Numbered from the stretch's first letter, positions 1 through 9,683 are shown. The stretch is 64,000 nt of DNA from Mycolicibacter engbaekii (GCF_002101585.1 NZ_LQOT01000030.1:1-64000); one strand, 5' to 3'. The notes: generated from the letters alone by a model not told the origin. A program made the numbers and translations.

Positions 1-853
<853 letters not shown>

Positions 854-939
854 GGTGAGGAAAGGCGGATCGAACGGAAGATTTTTCGATACACCCGGGA
901 AGCACCGTATCGGGTCTTCTGCCATGAGTCACCCTTGAC

Positions 940-978
940 GCGCTATGGCGTTTTCATCGCTGTTTCTTCCCATAGCGC
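940..978. other. 9-bp perfect inverted repeat in the rpfA upstream region
   Basis: GCGCTATGG (940-948) and CCATAGCGC (970-978) form a perfect inverted repeat with a 21-base spacer. It lies between the Crp-like site and the riboswitch, so it is either in the rpfA promoter zone or at the very 5' end of the leader RNA. No T-run follows on either strand, so a simple intrinsic terminator is unlikely. Confidence 0.4.
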
Positions 979-1051
979 CAGGAAACAACCGTATCTGCGC
1001 AGGTCAGAGGCACCGCAATCAAGCCGTTGTCAGGCCGTGATCAATCCGTTA

Positions 1052-1067
1052 TGTGACGTAGATCATG
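1052..1067. promoter_or_regulatory. Crp-like site upstream of rpfA
   Basis: TGTGACGTAGATCATG resembles the Crp consensus TGTGA-N6-TCACA, with a perfect left half and a degraded right half. It directly abuts the moaD2 stop codon, at the far end of the rpfA leader. In M. tuberculosis the Crp protein Rv3676 is known to control rpfA, which supports the call. The right-half mismatches keep confidence moderate. Confidence 0.5.
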
Positions 1068-1367
1068 TTATCCGCCGGCGAACGGCGGCAGGACATCCAC
1101 GGTTTCACCGGGCCGCAACGCCGCTTCGTGGTCGCGCACCGCGACACCGTCGCGCAGATAGGAGCAGCGGCTCAACACCGCCGCCAGACGCTCATTGCGG
1201 CCGGAAAGCGTCTCGGTCAGGCCCGCCACCCCCGCGCCGCGGGGCACGCTGACGGTCTCGGATTCGGCCCCCGCGGCTGCCCGGGCCGCGGCGAAGTAGC
1301 GCACCGTCACCGCGACGCTGTCCATGGGCCCTCCGGTCTGAGTGGTCGTCGCTGCGATCTCGGTCAT
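1068..1367 (-). CDS. moaD2: Molybdopterin synthase small subunit MoaD2
   Basis: Ubiquitin-like sulfur carrier of molybdopterin synthase. Its C-terminus is thiocarboxylated, and with MoaE it converts cyclic pyranopterin monophosphate to molybdopterin. The 99-residue product has the expected length, a VTVRYFAAARAAAG beta-grasp start at about residue 19, and ends PPFAGG with the obligatory Gly-Gly. It begins 4 bases after the moaA2 stop, so the two are co-transcribed. An internal ATG (residue 15) is an alternative start closer to the conserved core. No MoaE gene is in the window. Confidence 0.9.
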   Translation of the reverse strand: MTEIAATTTQTGGPMDSVAVTVRYFAAARAAAGAESETVSVPRGAGVAGLTETLSGRNERLAAVLSRCSYLRDGVAVRDHEAALRPGETVDVLPPFAGG

Positions 1368-1371
1368 TCGT

Positions 1372-2505
1372 TCAGCCCCCGATCGCGCTCATCGGCCGGT
1401 CCGGCTGGATGAAGTTCGGGTCGTTGATGCCGTGGCCGGCCTTCTTGAGCCACATCGCGGCGCGCCACGCCTGCTCGATGGCGCCGTCGTCGGCCCCGCT
1501 GCGCAGCAGGGCACGCAGGTCGGACTCGTCCGTGGCGAACAGGCAGTTGCGGATCTGGCCGTCGGCCGTGAGCCGGGTCCGGTCGCAGCTGCCGCAGAAC
1601 GGGCGTGACACCGAGGCGATGATTCCGAACGTGCCCGCGGGAGTGTCCGGGCCCTCCTGGACCTGCCACAGCTCGGCAGGCGCGGATCCACGCGGCTTGG
1701 CGTCGCGGCGCAGCGTGAAGCGGGCCCCCACCGCCTCCAGAACCTGATCGACGTCGAGTCCGGCGTCGCGGGTCCATCGGTGGTCGGCGTCCAGCGGCAT
1801 CATCTCGATGACCCGCAGCTGGTAGCCGTGCTGCAGGCAGAAGTGCAGCAGGTTGACGATGTCGTCGCCGGTGATCTTGGGGTCGAGGACGGCATTGACC
1901 TTGATGGGTGTCATGCCGGCCCGGGCGGCCGCGTCGAGCCCGGCGAGCACGTGGGGCAGGCGGTCTCGGCGCGTGATCTCGGCGAAGTGGGCGCGATCGA
2001 CAGTGTCCAGCGACACGTTGATCCGGTCCAGGCCGGCCTCCACCAAAGCGCCGGCGCGCCGGGCCAGGCCCAGGCCGTTGGTGGTCAGGGCGATCTCGGG
2101 GCGCGGCCGTAGTGCCGCGGCGCCGGCGACCACGCTTTCCAGGTGCCGGGCCAGCAGCGGTTCGCCGCCGGTGAACCGGATGTCGGTGATGCCCAACCGG
2201 GTGACGCCGATCCGCATCAGCCGGATCAGCTCGGCGTCGGACAGCAGGTGGGTGCTGGGGATCCAGTCCAGTCCTTCGGCGGGCATGCAGTAGGTGCAGC
2301 GCAGGTTGCAGCGGTCGGTCAGGGATATCCGCAAGTCGGTGTGGACGCGGCCGAAGGTGTCCACCAACGGTCCGGAGGTGGGCATGGCGGTGGCGGCGGC
2401 GCGTTGCGCGGCTTCGTCGAAAGCTTTCCGGGTGACTGCGCCCGGGTCGGCGTCGGCCGCCACCTGCCCAGGTGGGGTGCGTCGATCCCGTTCCCTCAAC
2501 GTCAT
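1372..2505 (-). CDS. moaA2: GTP 3',8-cyclase MoaA2 (radical SAM)
   Basis: Catalyses the first step of molybdenum cofactor synthesis, radical conversion of GTP to the 3',8-cyclo intermediate, in the cytoplasm. The N-terminal radical-SAM cluster is C66xxxC70xxC73 ([10 protein letters not shown]). The substrate-binding second cluster appears near the C-terminus as CGSCDRTRL followed by IRNC. The chain ends in the functionally important Gly-Gly. At 377 residues it is near the family length, with about 40 extra residues before the conserved core. No Shine-Dalgarno is evident at 2505, so a leaderless transcript or an internal start (residue 41) is possible. It is divergent from cspB and forms an operon with moaD2. 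Confidence 0.93.
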   Translation of the reverse strand: MTLRERDRRTPPGQVAADADPGAVTRKAFDEAAQRAAATAMPTSGPLVDTFGRVHTDLRISLTDRCNLRCTYCMPAEGLDWIPSTHLLSDAELIRLMRIGVTRLGITDIRFTGGEPLLARHLESVVAGAAALRPRPEIALTTNGLGLARRAGALVEAGLDRINVSLDTVDRAHFAEITRRDRLPHVLAGLDAAARAGMTPIKVNAVLDPKITGDDIVNLLHFCLQHGYQLRVIEMMPLDADHRWTRDAGLDVDQVLEAVGARFTLRRDAKPRGSAPAELWQVQEGPDTPAGTFGIIASVSRPFCGSCDRTRLTADGQIRNCLFATDESDLRALLRSGADDGAIEQAWRAAMWLKKAGHGINDPNFIQPDRPMSAIGG

Positions 2506-2718
2506 GTCCGTATCCGATTCCGTCGGCCGGAGAGCGGCCGGATCGATTTCGGCGCGCGGTCCAGATCTCCTTCAGCGCCGTGGTCAGCCTACCGAGTAAA
2601 CCTGGGTGTTTTGTGGGTCGCGGTCCGAGTAAGATCTGCTGCTGACGCGTCCTGCGCAGGCGGGACGCTTCCTTTATGTCCTCGAGTCCGTGATCAGCAA
2701 GACAAGCAGGTGAGACCA

Positions 2719-3129
2719 GTGCCGACCGGCAAGGTGAAGTGGTACGACGCCGCGAAGGGCTTCGGCTTCCTGTCCCAGGAAGAAGGCGAGGACGTCTACG
2801 TCCGCGCCTCGGCCCTGCCGGCCGGTGTGGAGGGTCTCAAGGCGGGCCAGCGGGTGGAGTTCGGCGTCGCCGCCGGCCGCCGCGGCCCGCAGGCGCTGAC
2901 GGTGAAGCTGATCGACCCGCCGCCGAGCCTGTCCCGGAATCGCCGCGAGGCAGCTCCGGCCGAGCACCGGCACACCCCCGACGAGCTGCACGGCATGGTC
3001 GAGGACATGATCACTCTGCTGGAAGGCACGGTGCAGCCCGAGCTGCGCAAGGGGCGCTACCCGGACCGCAAGACCGCCCGGCAGATCTCCGAGGTGGTCA
3101 AGGCCGTGGCCCGCGAACTCGACGCCTGA
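2719..3129 (+). CDS. cspB: Cold-shock-domain protein CspB
   Basis: Single-stranded nucleic-acid-binding protein. The cold-shock domain spans residues 1 to about 65, with RNP1-like KGFGFL and the [12 protein letters not shown] start. Unlike 67-70-residue CspA proteins this one has 136 residues. The extra half is basic and helical ([18 protein letters not shown] and following), as in M. tuberculosis Rv0871. The GTG at 2719 was chosen because the cold-shock domain begins immediately after it, although the frame stays open far upstream. Neighbours are moaA2 (divergent) and a GntR regulator (downstream). The 213 bases between moaA2 and cspB hold no gene. Confidence 0.9.
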   Translation: MPTGKVKWYDAAKGFGFLSQEEGEDVYVRASALPAGVEGLKAGQRVEFGVAAGRRGPQALTVKLIDPPPSLSRNRREAAPAEHRHTPDELHGMVEDMITLLEGTVQPELRKGRYPDRKTARQISEVVKAVARELDA

Positions 3130-3137
3130 GCTCAGCG

Positions 3138-3158
3138 GGCCGCTGATCTTCGGCGGCC
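3138..3158 (+). terminator. Possible hairpin terminator after cspB
   Basis: GGCCGC (3138-3143) and GCGGCC (3153-3158) form a GC-rich stem nine bases after the cspB stop. There is no T-run, as is usual for mycobacterial hairpins, so the assignment is tentative. Confidence 0.35.
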
Positions 3159-3197
3159 ACCCTGTTGCATCGGTTCGGCGGCCCGGTTTCAGTGAAC

Positions 3198-3208
3198 TGG
3201 TCTGACCA
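3198..3208. promoter_or_regulatory. FadR-type operator
   Basis: TGGTCTGACCA is a perfect 11-bp palindrome around a central T, set in AACTGGTCTGACCACC. It matches the TGGT-N3-ACCA form bound by FadR-family GntR regulators. It lies 39 bases before the GTG of the GntR gene, so it probably mediates autoregulation of that gene and the overlapping hydroxylase. Confidence 0.6.
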
Positions 3209-3246
3209 CCAGACCTCCAGCCAAGGAAGGTGCTAGTGTCCGGACT

Positions 3247-3969
3247 GTGAGTCTGCAGCCGATCGCCCGCCAGTCGATCCCCGACGAGATCTTCGCCCAG
3301 CTTGCCGGGCAGGTGCTCTCCGGCGACCGGACGCCCGGCGAGACCCTGCCCAGCGAGCGGACCCTGTCCGAGGCGCTCGGCGTCTCGCGGGCCGCCGTCC
3401 GGGAGGCGCTGGGCCGGTTGGACCGCGCGCGCCTCATCCAGGTCCGTCAGGGCGAGTCGACCGTGGTCCGTGACTTTCGTGCCGAGGCAGGCTTCGATGT
3501 GCTGCCGCTCCTGCTGGTGCACGGCGGCGACGTCGACCGGGACACCTTGGCCAGCGTGATCGAGGCCCGCGCCGTGATCGGCCCCCAGGTGGCCGCCCTG
3601 GCGGCGGCGCGCGTCACCGACGACGCTCGCCGACGTCTGCGGGCCGCGGTCGACGAGTTGGCAGCCGAACCCGACCCCCTGCAACGAATGTGGCGTGCCC
3701 TCGGCTTCTGGGAAATCATCGTCGAGGGCGCCGAATCCATTGCGTTCCGGCTGCTTTTCAACACGTTGCGCCAGGTCTACATCCCCGCCCTCGATGTGCT
3801 CGTCAATGTGATGGCCGCTGAGGTCGGCGATATTGCGCACTATCGGTCGCTCGCCGAGGCGATTGCCGCCGGGGACCAGGACGACTCCCGGCGGATCGCG
3901 CAACAGCTGCTCGAACTGGGCAGCGCCGCGTTCGCCGAACTCACTGCCCAGCTGGAGGGCCCGCGATGA
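3247..3969 (+). CDS. GntR family transcriptional regulator, FadR subfamily
   Basis: 240-residue DNA-binding regulator. The N-terminal winged helix (about residues 8-75) contains LPSERTLSEALGVSRAAVREAL, a typical GntR recognition helix. The remaining residues are an all-helical FCD ligand-binding domain, which in this subfamily binds acyl-CoA or carboxylic acids, often with a metal. The GTG start at 3247 is preceded by TAGTGT near -10, compatible with leaderless transcription, and by a FadR-like palindrome at 3198-3208. The gene overlaps the downstream fatty-acid-hydroxylase-like gene by ATGA, so it most likely regulates that enzyme. The effector cannot be read from sequence. Confidence 0.85.
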   Translation: MSLQPIARQSIPDEIFAQLAGQVLSGDRTPGETLPSERTLSEALGVSRAAVREALGRLDRARLIQVRQGESTVVRDFRAEAGFDVLPLLLVHGGDVDRDTLASVIEARAVIGPQVAALAAARVTDDARRRLRAAVDELAAEPDPLQRMWRALGFWEIIVEGAESIAFRLLFNTLRQVYIPALDVLVNVMAAEVGDIAHYRSLAEAIAAGDQDDSRRIAQQLLELGSAAFAELTAQLEGPR

Positions 3970-4619
3970 CCCGCAAGCAACAGGGCCTGCCCCAGGCATT
4001 CGCCGAGTTCATCCGGCACCCGACTCCCTGGATGCTCGTCGCCTGGGTCGCAGCCCTACTGGCGGCGCGCCTGGCGGTGGGCGGATGGTCGATCGTCGAT
4101 ACGGCTATCGCCGTTGCGCTGGTGGCTTTTTCGCCTGTCGGCGAGTGGTTGATCCATACCGGCATCCTGCACTGGCGGCCGCGCACGCTGGCCGGGGTCA
4201 CAATCGACTCGCGCCTGGCCCGCGACCATCGCCGGCATCACCGCGACCCCCGCGACATTCCGCTGATCTTCATCCCGTGGCCCAGCCTGATCGTGATCAT
4301 CGCCGGTTTGACACCCCTGGCGTTCGTCGCCTTCGGCAACCCCGGCAAAGGGCTGACGTTCGTCTTGACCATCGCCACGTTCCTGGTGTTCTACGAGTGG
4401 ATTCACTACCTGGTGCACACCGACTACAAACCCCGCCACGCGATCTACCGTGCGGTCTGGCGCAATCACCGGTACCACCACTTCAAGAACGAGCGGTACT
4501 GGTTCACCGTGACCACCGCCGGCACTGCCGACCGGCTGCTGGGCACCTACCCGGACCCGCGCGAGGTGCCCTCATCGCCCACAGTGCGAAACCTGCACGC
4601 GCCGACGGCAACCGGCTGA
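3966..4619 (+). CDS. Fatty acid hydroxylase/sterol desaturase superfamily membrane protein
   Basis: 217-residue integral membrane diiron enzyme candidate. The histidine motifs of the superfamily are visible: HRRHH near residue 88, HYLVHTDYKPRH near residue 150, and NHRYHHFKNERYWF near 170. Hydrophobic segments near residues 22-40, 45-60 and 100-140 provide the membrane anchor. Such enzymes use O2 to hydroxylate or desaturate lipids or carotenoids. It starts inside the stop of the GntR gene (ATGA overlap), so the two are translationally coupled. The substrate is unknown. A lipid is likely given the FadR-type regulator. Confidence 0.82.
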   Translation: MTRKQQGLPQAFAEFIRHPTPWMLVAWVAALLAARLAVGGWSIVDTAIAVALVAFSPVGEWLIHTGILHWRPRTLAGVTIDSRLARDHRRHHRDPRDIPLIFIPWPSLIVIIAGLTPLAFVAFGNPGKGLTFVLTIATFLVFYEWIHYLVHTDYKPRHAIYRAVWRNHRYHHFKNERYWFTVTTAGTADRLLGTYPDPREVPSSPTVRNLHAPTATG

Positions 4620-4667
4620 TCTCCGTAGCGGCCGCAGCGGGTGGCCGGCCGTGGCACTCTGGAAGGC

Positions 4668-5690
4668 ATGGCCAGCTACCTCGCCGGCGGCGATTTCACG
4701 CGCGACACCGACTACATCTCCACCCGTATCACCGCCGATGGCCGTGACGGATATCCGGTCGAGCCGGGCCGGTACCGGTTGATCGTCGCGCGGGCCTGCC
4801 CGTGGGCCAATCGCGCGATCATCGTGCGGCGCCTGCTCGGCCTGGAGAGCGCCATCTCCATCGGATTTTGCGGGCCCACCCACGATCAGCGCAGCTGGAC
4901 CTTCGACCTGGACCCGGGCGGGGTGGACCCGGTCCTGGGGATACCGCGACTGCAAGACGCGTACTTCAAGCGCATTCCGGACTATCCCAAGGGGATCACC
5001 GTCCCGGCGATGGTGGACGTGCCCACCGGTGCGGTGGTGACCAACGACTTCGCCCAGATGACCTTGGACTTCTCCACCGAATGGACGGCCTATCACCGGC
5101 CGGGGGCTCCCCAGCTGTATCCCGAATCGCTGCGCGACGAGATCGACGAGGTGAGCAAAAAGATCTACACCGAAATCAACAACGGCGTGTACCGGTGCGG
5201 CTTCGCCGGCACCCAGGAGGCCTACGACGCCGCCTACGGCCGATTGTTCAGCGCGCTGGACTGGGTCAGCGAGCGACTGGCCGACCAGCGATATCTGGTG
5301 GGGGACACCATCACCGAAGCCGACGTCCGACTGTTCACCACGCTGGCCCGGTTCGACCCGGTCTACCACGGTCATTTCAAGTGCAACCGGCAGAAGCTTT
5401 CCGAGATGCCGGTGCTGTGGGCCTACGCCCGGGATCTGTTCCAGACGCCCGGGTTCGGCGACACCATCGACTTCGTCCAGATCAAACAGCACTACTACAT
5501 CGTGCATGCCGACATCAACCCGTCGCAGATCGTTCCCGTCGGGCCGGATCTGGCCAATTGGCTGTCGCCGCATGGACGAGAAGCTTTGGGCGGCAGGCCG
5601 TTCGGGGACGGAACGCCGCCGGGTCCGGTGCCTGACGGAGAGCGGGTGCCGGCCGGGCACGGGGCTGAGCCGGTCAGCGCCGGCCGTTAG
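4668..5690 (+). CDS. Glutathione S-transferase family protein (ECM4/YqjG, glutathionyl-hydroquinone reductase type)
   Basis: 340 residues with the thioredoxin-fold motif C44-P-W-A-N-R characteristic of the ECM4/YqjG branch. These enzymes reduce S-conjugated hydroquinones via a catalytic cysteine. The C-terminal helical GST domain includes RYLVGDTITEADVRLF, the N-capping region of GST-C. Mycobacteria use mycothiol instead of glutathione, so the physiological thiol is uncertain. The ATG at 4668 fits the conserved MASYLAGGDFTRDT start. A GTG at 4641 would add nine residues. The last 30 residues are Gly/Pro-rich and less conserved-looking. The gene is convergent with the next one. Confidence 0.82.
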   Translation: MASYLAGGDFTRDTDYISTRITADGRDGYPVEPGRYRLIVARACPWANRAIIVRRLLGLESAISIGFCGPTHDQRSWTFDLDPGGVDPVLGIPRLQDAYFKRIPDYPKGITVPAMVDVPTGAVVTNDFAQMTLDFSTEWTAYHRPGAPQLYPESLRDEIDEVSKKIYTEINNGVYRCGFAGTQEAYDAAYGRLFSALDWVSERLADQRYLVGDTITEADVRLFTTLARFDPVYHGHFKCNRQKLSEMPVLWAYARDLFQTPGFGDTIDFVQIKQHYYIVHADINPSQIVPVGPDLANWLSPHGREALGGRPFGDGTPPGPVPDGERVPAGHGAEPVSAGR

Positions 5691-5724
5691 CGCGGCGCAG
5701 CCGGCGCCGATAGGGGTCCCGGCG

Positions 5725-6240
5725 TCAGCTCAGCGCCGGACGGCTCCAGCGCATCCCGACCGCCCATTCGGCGTGCGGCACCGCGAACTGTTCGCCGGTG
5801 CTGCTGTCGACCACCAGGGTGAGCAGCTGTACCACCAGGCCGCGCAGCGCGCCGCGCTGCGGATCCACGGTGGGGACGGTGACCGCCAGCGTGCTGCCCG
5901 GCGGATACATCTTGCCGGTGGATTCGTCCGGGTTGTCGTAGAGCAGCAACAACCGCCATGGCGCCCGGCCGATGGTGGTGTCCACCGACAGCTGCACCGG
6001 ATGCCGCGAGTCGACCGCCAGGGTCGCCCGTTCTTGGGTCAGCAGGCACTCATCGAGGTCGAGCACGCTGCAGTACAGGTACGGGCCGACCCGGCTGAGG
6101 TGCCCGTTGGAGAACACACTGATCTGCGGCGGCGTCGGCTCCTCGGCCCGGGTGAACCACCAGGTGCCCAACCCGGCAAGCGTCGCGGCCACCACCGCCA
6201 GGACCGCCACCGCGACGACCGTCGAGCGCTTCACCTGCAC
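5725..6240 (-). CDS. DUF2771 membrane-anchored protein (Rv0875c-like)
   Basis: About 171 residues: a short basic start, one hydrophobic segment (AVAVLAVVAATLAGLGTWWF) and a predicted extracytoplasmic domain with a cysteine pair (YLYC and DECLL). No lipobox cysteine is present, so it is anchored by the helix. The start is ambiguous. GTG codons at 6240 and 6234 follow an AGGGG by 4 and 10 bases, and an upstream ATG at 6273 overlaps the preceding gene. It begins just after the stop of the MFS gene, matching the Rv0876c-Rv0875c pair. The function is unknown. Confidence 0.75.
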   Translation of the reverse strand: MQVKRSTVVAVAVLAVVAATLAGLGTWWFTRAEEPTPPQISVFSNGHLSRVGPYLYCSVLDLDECLLTQERATLAVDSRHPVQLSVDTTIGRAPWRLLLLYDNPDESTGKMYPPGSTLAVTVPTVDPQRGALRGLVVQLLTLVVDSSTGEQFAVPHAEWAVGMRWSRPALS

Positions 6241-6241
6241 A

Positions 6242-7825
6242 TCACCCCTGTCTCGCCGCATCCATGCGGGCACCGTCCTGCTCGATCAGCACCGGCCGGT
6301 TGCCCCCGAGACCGGGAATCAACGAGTCGCCGTGGAACGACAGGATGGTCTGGGCCAGACCCGGGATCAGCAGAGCCGTGATCGCGGTGAAGCCCACCCA
6401 CAGGTCGGTGTATACCAGCACCCCCAGCGCACCACCCAACACCCAGGCCAGTTGCAGGGTGGACTCCGTGCGGCCGAACGCCGACGCCCGCGACTCTTCG
6501 GGCAGGTCGTCCTGGAGCGCGGCATCCAGCGACGCCTTCGAGATGGCGCTCGCCCCGGAGGTCACCAGCGCGGCGACCGCGGCCATCACCAGGGTTCCGG
6601 CCACCGCCGCGGCCAGCGCGACCGCAGTCACCGCCATGGTGCAGCGCACCACCAGGACCGCCGGACGGCCGAGTTGAAGGCGAGCGCTGGTGAAGTTGCC
6701 GGCGAAATTACCCACTCCCGCCGCCGCGCCGATCAGCCCGAGGATCCCCAGCTGCACCCAGCCGCCGGCGTTGTGCGCTTTGGCGACGAACGCCGGGTAC
6801 AGGAACAGGAACCCGACCATGGCCTTGATGGTGCAGTTACCCCACAGCGCGGCGATGATGTTGCGGCCCAGGGGTTGCCGCAGCGGTTGACTCAGTGCCC
6901 CGCCGGCCCGCCGGACCTGTTCGGGCCAGCTGCGGCGCCGCTCGTCGAAGCGATAGCTCAGCGTGGTCGGGACCTCGCCGGTGGTCACCTCCACCCAGCG
7001 CGGAATCCGCATCGACAGCACCGCGCCGGCCACCGACACCGCGACGAGCACCAACAACGCGCCCGGCAGCGCCAACAGGCGGGTGAAGACATACTCCGCG
7101 CCCGCAGCGACGCCGCCGCCCACAATCGTTCCGCCGAGCAGGCCGAACACCGTCAGCCGGGAATTGACCCGCACCAGGTCGATCGACGGTGGCATCACCC
7201 GGGGCGTCACCGCGCTGCGCAACACCGTGAACGACTTGGACAGGACCATCATCGCCAGCGCGCAGGGGTAGAGCACCCAGGAGCCGAATGTTCCCGCGAC
7301 ACCGTCGTAATTGGCGATCAGCACCAGCGCCAGGACCGTGCGCAGCGCGAACGACATGGCCAGGGCCGCGCGGCGGCCGTGCTGGACGCGGTCCAAGGCG
7401 GGACCGATCAGCGGCGCGACCACCGCGAACGGCGCGATCGTCACCAGCAGGTACAGCGCCACCCGGCCCTTGCTCTCGCCGGCGGCGGCGGCAAAGAACA
7501 AGGTGTTGGCCAGTGCCACCGCCATCGCCGCGTCCACCGCGAAGTTGGCCACCACCGGCCAGGTCAGTGCGGTCAGACCGGACTTGTCGGCGCCGTCGGC
7601 GGTGGCGGCCCGCTGCACCAGCCCGTACATCCGGGAGCCCATCTCGCGGCTGCGGGCCGCGGCGGCCCGGGTGACCCCCACCCGCTCGCTGGTCGGCGAA
7701 CCGCCCGACGGCGGGTGGTGGCGCGGCGTCTCGGTGTGCTCGCGCAGCGGTGGCAGGTAGCGGTTGGCACTGGGCATCGGGCGTCGGCGCTGGTCACCCG
7801 TATGGTTACTGGGGTAGTTGGCCAT
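6242..7825 (-). CDS. Major facilitator superfamily protein (Rv0876c-like)
   Basis: 527 residues from the ATG at 7825, with about 12 hydrophobic segments starting near residue 75 and a central loop around residues 255-310 (YRFDERRRSWPEQ). This is a polytopic transporter of unknown substrate. The N-terminal 70 residues are hydrophilic and rich in Arg, Pro and His. An upstream start at 7927 adds 34 Gly/Pro-rich residues and looks less likely. The gene is paired with the DUF2771 gene and divergent from the DUF3027 gene, the same arrangement as Rv0875c-Rv0877 in M. tuberculosis. Confidence 0.83.
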   Translation of the reverse strand: MANYPSNHTGDQRRRPMPSANRYLPPLREHTETPRHHPPSGGSPTSERVGVTRAAAARSREMGSRMYGLVQRAATADGADKSGLTALTWPVVANFAVDAAMAVALANTLFFAAAAGESKGRVALYLLVTIAPFAVVAPLIGPALDRVQHGRRAALAMSFALRTVLALVLIANYDGVAGTFGSWVLYPCALAMMVLSKSFTVLRSAVTPRVMPPSIDLVRVNSRLTVFGLLGGTIVGGGVAAGAEYVFTRLLALPGALLVLVAVSVAGAVLSMRIPRWVEVTTGEVPTTLSYRFDERRRSWPEQVRRAGGALSQPLRQPLGRNIIAALWGNCTIKAMVGFLFLYPAFVAKAHNAGGWVQLGILGLIGAAAGVGNFAGNFTSARLQLGRPAVLVVRCTMAVTAVALAAAVAGTLVMAAVAALVTSGASAISKASLDAALQDDLPEESRASAFGRTESTLQLAWVLGGALGVLVYTDLWVGFTAITALLIPGLAQTILSFHGDSLIPGLGGNRPVLIEQDGARMDAARQG

Positions 7826-8046
7826 GCCGGGATGTTGTCCGGCGGAGCCGTTGCGCCCGCCGCCGCCGGCGGCCGGGGGCGTACGGCGCCGGCCCGGTTC
7901 GGGAAGATCACGCCGCCGTGCAGACACATCCGCGATTCTTCCCTATGCCGGCCGCTTGCCCGCGCAGGCCGTCGTCGTGCCTGCATGTGGCTGACTGAGC
8001 CGCGCTGCGGCAGTATGAGTGGCGTCATTGAACGGAAGGGACCCGC

Positions 8047-9102
8047 GTGACCGGACCCAGCGCAGAATCAGACACTGCGACCATCGCCGTGCCCACGGTG
8101 CTGGCCATGGCTGTCGAACAGGCACGCTCGGCCGTCGCTGAGTTCAGCGGCGCCGATACCGTCGGTGAGCATTTGGGCGTCGACTACGAGGACGCCAGTG
8201 CGGCCACCCACCGGTTCCGGGCACTGCTGCCCGGCTACCAGGGATGGCAGTGGGCCGTCGTCGTCGCCGCCGTCCCCGGCGCCGTCCGGCCCACGATCAG
8301 CGAGGTGGTCCTGGTGCCCGGCCCCTCGGCCCTGCTGGCCCCCGAGTGGGTGCCGTGGGACCAGCGCGTCCGGCCGGGCGATCTGGGACCGGGCGACCTG
8401 CTGGCACCGCCGGCCGACGACCCGCGCCTGGTACCCGGCTACACCTCCAGCGGCGACCCGCAGCTCGACGAGGTAGCCGGTGAGATCGGCCTGGGCCGAC
8501 GCTGGCTGATGAGTCCGGTGGGCCGCGCCGAGGCGGCGCAGCGCTGGCATGACGGGGATTACGGGCCGGATTCGGCGATGGCGCGCTCCACCAAGCGGAT
8601 CTGCCGCGACTGTGGCTTCTATCTGCCGCTCGCCGGCGAGCTGGGCACCGTGTTCGGTGTGTGCGGCAACGAGATGTCCGCCGACGGGCATGTGGTCGAC
8701 AACCGGTACGGCTGCGGCGCGCACAGCGACACCCCGGCGCCCGCCGGAACCGGATCCCCGGCGTACGAGCCTTTCGACGACGGTGTGCTGGAGATCGTCG
8801 ACGCCACTGCCGTTGCCGCTGTCGATCCGGCTGAGTCGGTGGACGAGGCCCCGGCCGAGCAAGACGCCGTCGCCGAAGCGCCGACCGACGCTCCGGCTGA
8901 AGCCGAGGCCCCGGTCGAAACCGAATCCGAGGCCCCGGTTGAAGCCGACGTCCCGGTTGAAGCCGAAGCCGCAGCTTCAGTCGAGGCCCCGGCCGAGACG
9001 GCGCCGGAGCCGCAGACCGAAGCCGCTGAGGCGGCCGTTGAGGCGCCGGAGGCTGCCGTCGGCGAGGCCGCGGAAAACCCGGATGAGCCGCAGACGCCCT
9101 AA
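8047..9102 (+). CDS. DUF3027 protein (Rv0877-like)
   Basis: 351 residues. The first 240 form the DUF3027 core, which holds four cysteines in a zinc-ribbon-like arrangement (CRDCGF, later VCGNE and YGCGAH). The last 110 residues are a low-complexity acidic tail built on Glu-Ala-Pro-Val repeats, which will be disordered. The GTG at 8047 follows an AACGGAAGGGACCC ribosome-binding region. No function is established for the family. The synteny with the MFS/DUF2771 pair is conserved in mycobacteria. Confidence 0.82.
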   Translation: MTGPSAESDTATIAVPTVLAMAVEQARSAVAEFSGADTVGEHLGVDYEDASAATHRFRALLPGYQGWQWAVVVAAVPGAVRPTISEVVLVPGPSALLAPEWVPWDQRVRPGDLGPGDLLAPPADDPRLVPGYTSSGDPQLDEVAGEIGLGRRWLMSPVGRAEAAQRWHDGDYGPDSAMARSTKRICRDCGFYLPLAGELGTVFGVCGNEMSADGHVVDNRYGCGAHSDTPAPAGTGSPAYEPFDDGVLEIVDATAVAAVDPAESVDEAPAEQDAVAEAPTDAPAEAEAPVETESEAPVEADVPVEAEAAASVEAPAETAPEPQTEAAEAAVEAPEAAVGEAAENPDEPQTP

Positions 9103-9683
9103 CCGAAGTTGAACAGGTATTCGCCCGGGAGCACCAAGACCATGTTGAACACGGTGCCGATCACGGCTCCCGGCAGCCCGACCACGTAGTTGACGATGTC
9201 CAGCGGAATGCTGACCGCCTGACTGAACGCCATCCCGAAGTCGAGGTTGAGCAGGCTGGTGATCAGGTTCTCGACGTCGTTGTACAGCGTGAACGGCAGG
9301 CTGATGAAGCGGTTGAACAGCCCCACGGCGGCCGCCACCTCGGCGTTGAACAGGCCGACGAAGTCGAATGCGGCGGCGGCGCCGGGCACGTCGAACGCGT
9401 CGGCCGCGCCGGGCAGGAGGTCGTACAGGTTGGTGTCGCCCGGCAGCAGGTCGAGCAGATCGGCGCCGCCTGGGAGGTTGAGCTCCTCGGCGACGGCGGT
9501 CAGGTCGAATCCCGCGAGCGCATCGAAGCTGTCAGCCACCGCGTTGCCGGCCAGCGCCACCTGCGCCGATACCAGCGGCAGGGGCTGGCCGGTGGCCTCA
9601 AGTGAGGCCGCCGCGGGGGTCAGGCCGGCGGCCAGCAATGCCGTGGCCGCGAGCAGCCCTGTCCCGGATTTCACCGATTCCAT
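9099..9683 (-). CDS. Exported hypothetical protein
   Basis: 194 residues beginning with a clear signal peptide (MESVKSGTGLLAATALLAAGLTPAAA, cleavage near residue 26). A strong GGAGG lies five bases before the ATG at 9683. The mature part is acidic then hydrophobic, with several Leu/Phe/Asn helical stretches (LFNRFISLPFTLYNDVENL) reminiscent of the C-terminal parts of some mycobacterial PE/PPE-associated exported proteins. No PE or PPE motif is present. It overlaps the convergent DUF3027 gene by four bases and occupies the place of PPE13 (Rv0878c) in M. tuberculosis. Function not recognised. Confidence 0.7.
   Translation of the reverse strand: MESVKSGTGLLAATALLAAGLTPAAASLEATGQPLPLVSAQVALAGNAVADSFDALAGFDLTAVAEELNLPGGADLLDLLPGDTNLYDLLPGAADAFDVPGAAAAFDFVGLFNAEVAAAVGLFNRFISLPFTLYNDVENLITSLLNLDFGMAFSQAVSIPLDIVNYVVGLPGAVIGTVFNMVLVLPGEYLFNFG

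Noticed and set aside
5972..8050. 692-codon plus-strand frame
   Set aside because: Antisense to the DUF2771 and MFS genes, with low-complexity Arg/Gln/His-rich translation.
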